DNA from: an uncultured Actinomycetes bacterium
Lineage (GTDB): Bacteria > Actinomycetota > Actinomycetes > Nanopelagicales > Nanopelagicaceae
DNA length: 5,151 nucleotides
Reading direction: 5' to 3'
Assembly: GCA_903820565.1 (NCBI GenBank)
Contig: CAIJHZ010000067.1
Coordinates: 1 to 5,151, forward strand
Position 1 is the stretch's first letter. Each line of letters opens with the position of its first letter. The translations under genes were made by a program, and so were the position numbers. Of this stretch, positions 4,702 to 5,151 are shown one piece after another. A model generated the notes under the pieces. It was not told the origin of the DNA. It made no database searches and saw only the letters and a program-made list of their open reading frames with translations.

Positions 4702-5151
4702 ATGGCTTTCATAACAGGACCAGGTGGCGTAATTATATCATTCGCTGATTATCAAGATGTGGTCAACATCGATCAGCGTGTTTTCGAAGCCAATGAAGGC
4801 CTTACAGATACCATCGTTGAGGATATGGAGATCCGTGCCACTGAGAGGATATTATATGCTATCAGTGTCACGGATTGGTGGAGAAGTTATTATATGCGTA
4901 TGAGTGGTGGGACATATGATCCTCTCATTTATACCAGCGGACTGATAGCTATTCCACCGCCAAATCCAAACTATATCCTAGATCGACAGGCAGACTTCAC
5001 TGACTTATGTGTATTCTATACATTGAGTTATTATCTCTACCCTAAGATCGCGGACTTTAGTCAACAAGACAATGCGGAGAAAGTTAAGATAGGTTTCATG
5101 AATGAAAAATATCGTAGCCTATTCCAAGAATTGATTGACGATGGTAGTTGG
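4702..5151 (+). CDS. Probable head-completion / head-tail adaptor protein, partial
   Basis: The gene is cut by the right edge after 150 codons. A strong GAGGAG (4688-4693), 8 bases before the ATG, fixes the start, 25 bases after the coat stop. The N-terminus MAFITGPGGVIISFADYQDVVNID is followed by predicted helices: LTDTIVEDMEIRATERILYAISVTDWWRSYYMRM (34-67) and, after a Pro-rich turn (IPPPNPNY, 84-91), DFTDLCVFYTLSYYLYPKIADFS (98-120), then AEKVKIGFMNEKYRSLFQELIDDG (125-148). A helical bundle with a leading loop and a late helix ending near a tryptophan is the style of gp6/adaptor-type connectors that bind under the portal and seal the packaged head. Its position right after the coat gene agrees. 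Helices are judged by eye, and I do not recognise a precise family, so the functional call is moderate while the gene itself is certain. Confidence 0.6.
   Translation, partial: MAFITGPGGVIISFADYQDVVNIDQRVFEANEGLTDTIVEDMEIRATERILYAISVTDWWRSYYMRMSGGTYDPLIYTSGLIAIPPPNPNYILDRQADFTDLCVFYTLSYYLYPKIADFSQQDNAEKVKIGFMNEKYRSLFQELIDDGSW

Noticed and set aside
1..5151. tRNA genes, CRISPR arrays, insertion sequence ends or attachment sites
   Set aside because: I saw no cloverleaf-like segment, spaced direct repeats, terminal inverted repeats or integrase-associated site in the window.

Overview
The window is a fragment of a tailed double-stranded DNA phage genome, or a prophage or metagenomic equivalent. 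It holds most of a head-morphogenesis cassette on the plus strand, preceded by a divergent HNH homing endonuclease gene. No bacterial housekeeping gene is present. Most cassette genes have purine-rich Shine-Dalgarno sites and start within a few bases of the previous stop, so the host is a bacterium. The protein types resemble those I associate with uncultured aquatic phages; this is an impression from protein style and not a taxonomic assignment.

Left edge (1 to about 477): a minus-strand HNH endonuclease starts at 379 and runs off the left edge. It has its own near-consensus sigma70-type promoter, whose predicted start of transcription falls on the first base of the ATG. The rest of this stretch is the upstream region of the portal gene, with a short GC-rich inverted repeat.

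Cassette (478 to 5151): the order is portal protein, Dps/ferritin-like protein, small beta-rich protein, 53-residue basic protein, possible 13-residue lysine/proline peptide, 76-bp intergenic region with a hairpin, scaffolding protein, HK97-fold major capsid protein, and a partial head-completion or adaptor protein. Portal to Dps and the 100-residue to 53-residue genes each join by a TAATG overlap. The 53-residue gene and the micro-ORF join by an ATGA overlap.

How the genes work together: the portal forms the DNA entry vertex, the scaffold guides coat assembly into a procapsid, the coat protein forms the shell, and the last gene probably closes the head below the portal. No maturation protease is seen between portal and coat, so a scaffold-exit pathway (P22 style) is plausible.

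The most interesting gene is the Dps-like one. All four ferroxidase residues are conserved with exact Dps spacing (H26, H38, D53, E57), and it carries a proline-rich linker and an extra C-terminal module. A probable iron-oxidising protein, translationally coupled to the portal in a head operon, suggests either a virion-associated iron or DNA-protection function or a structural reuse of the Dps fold.
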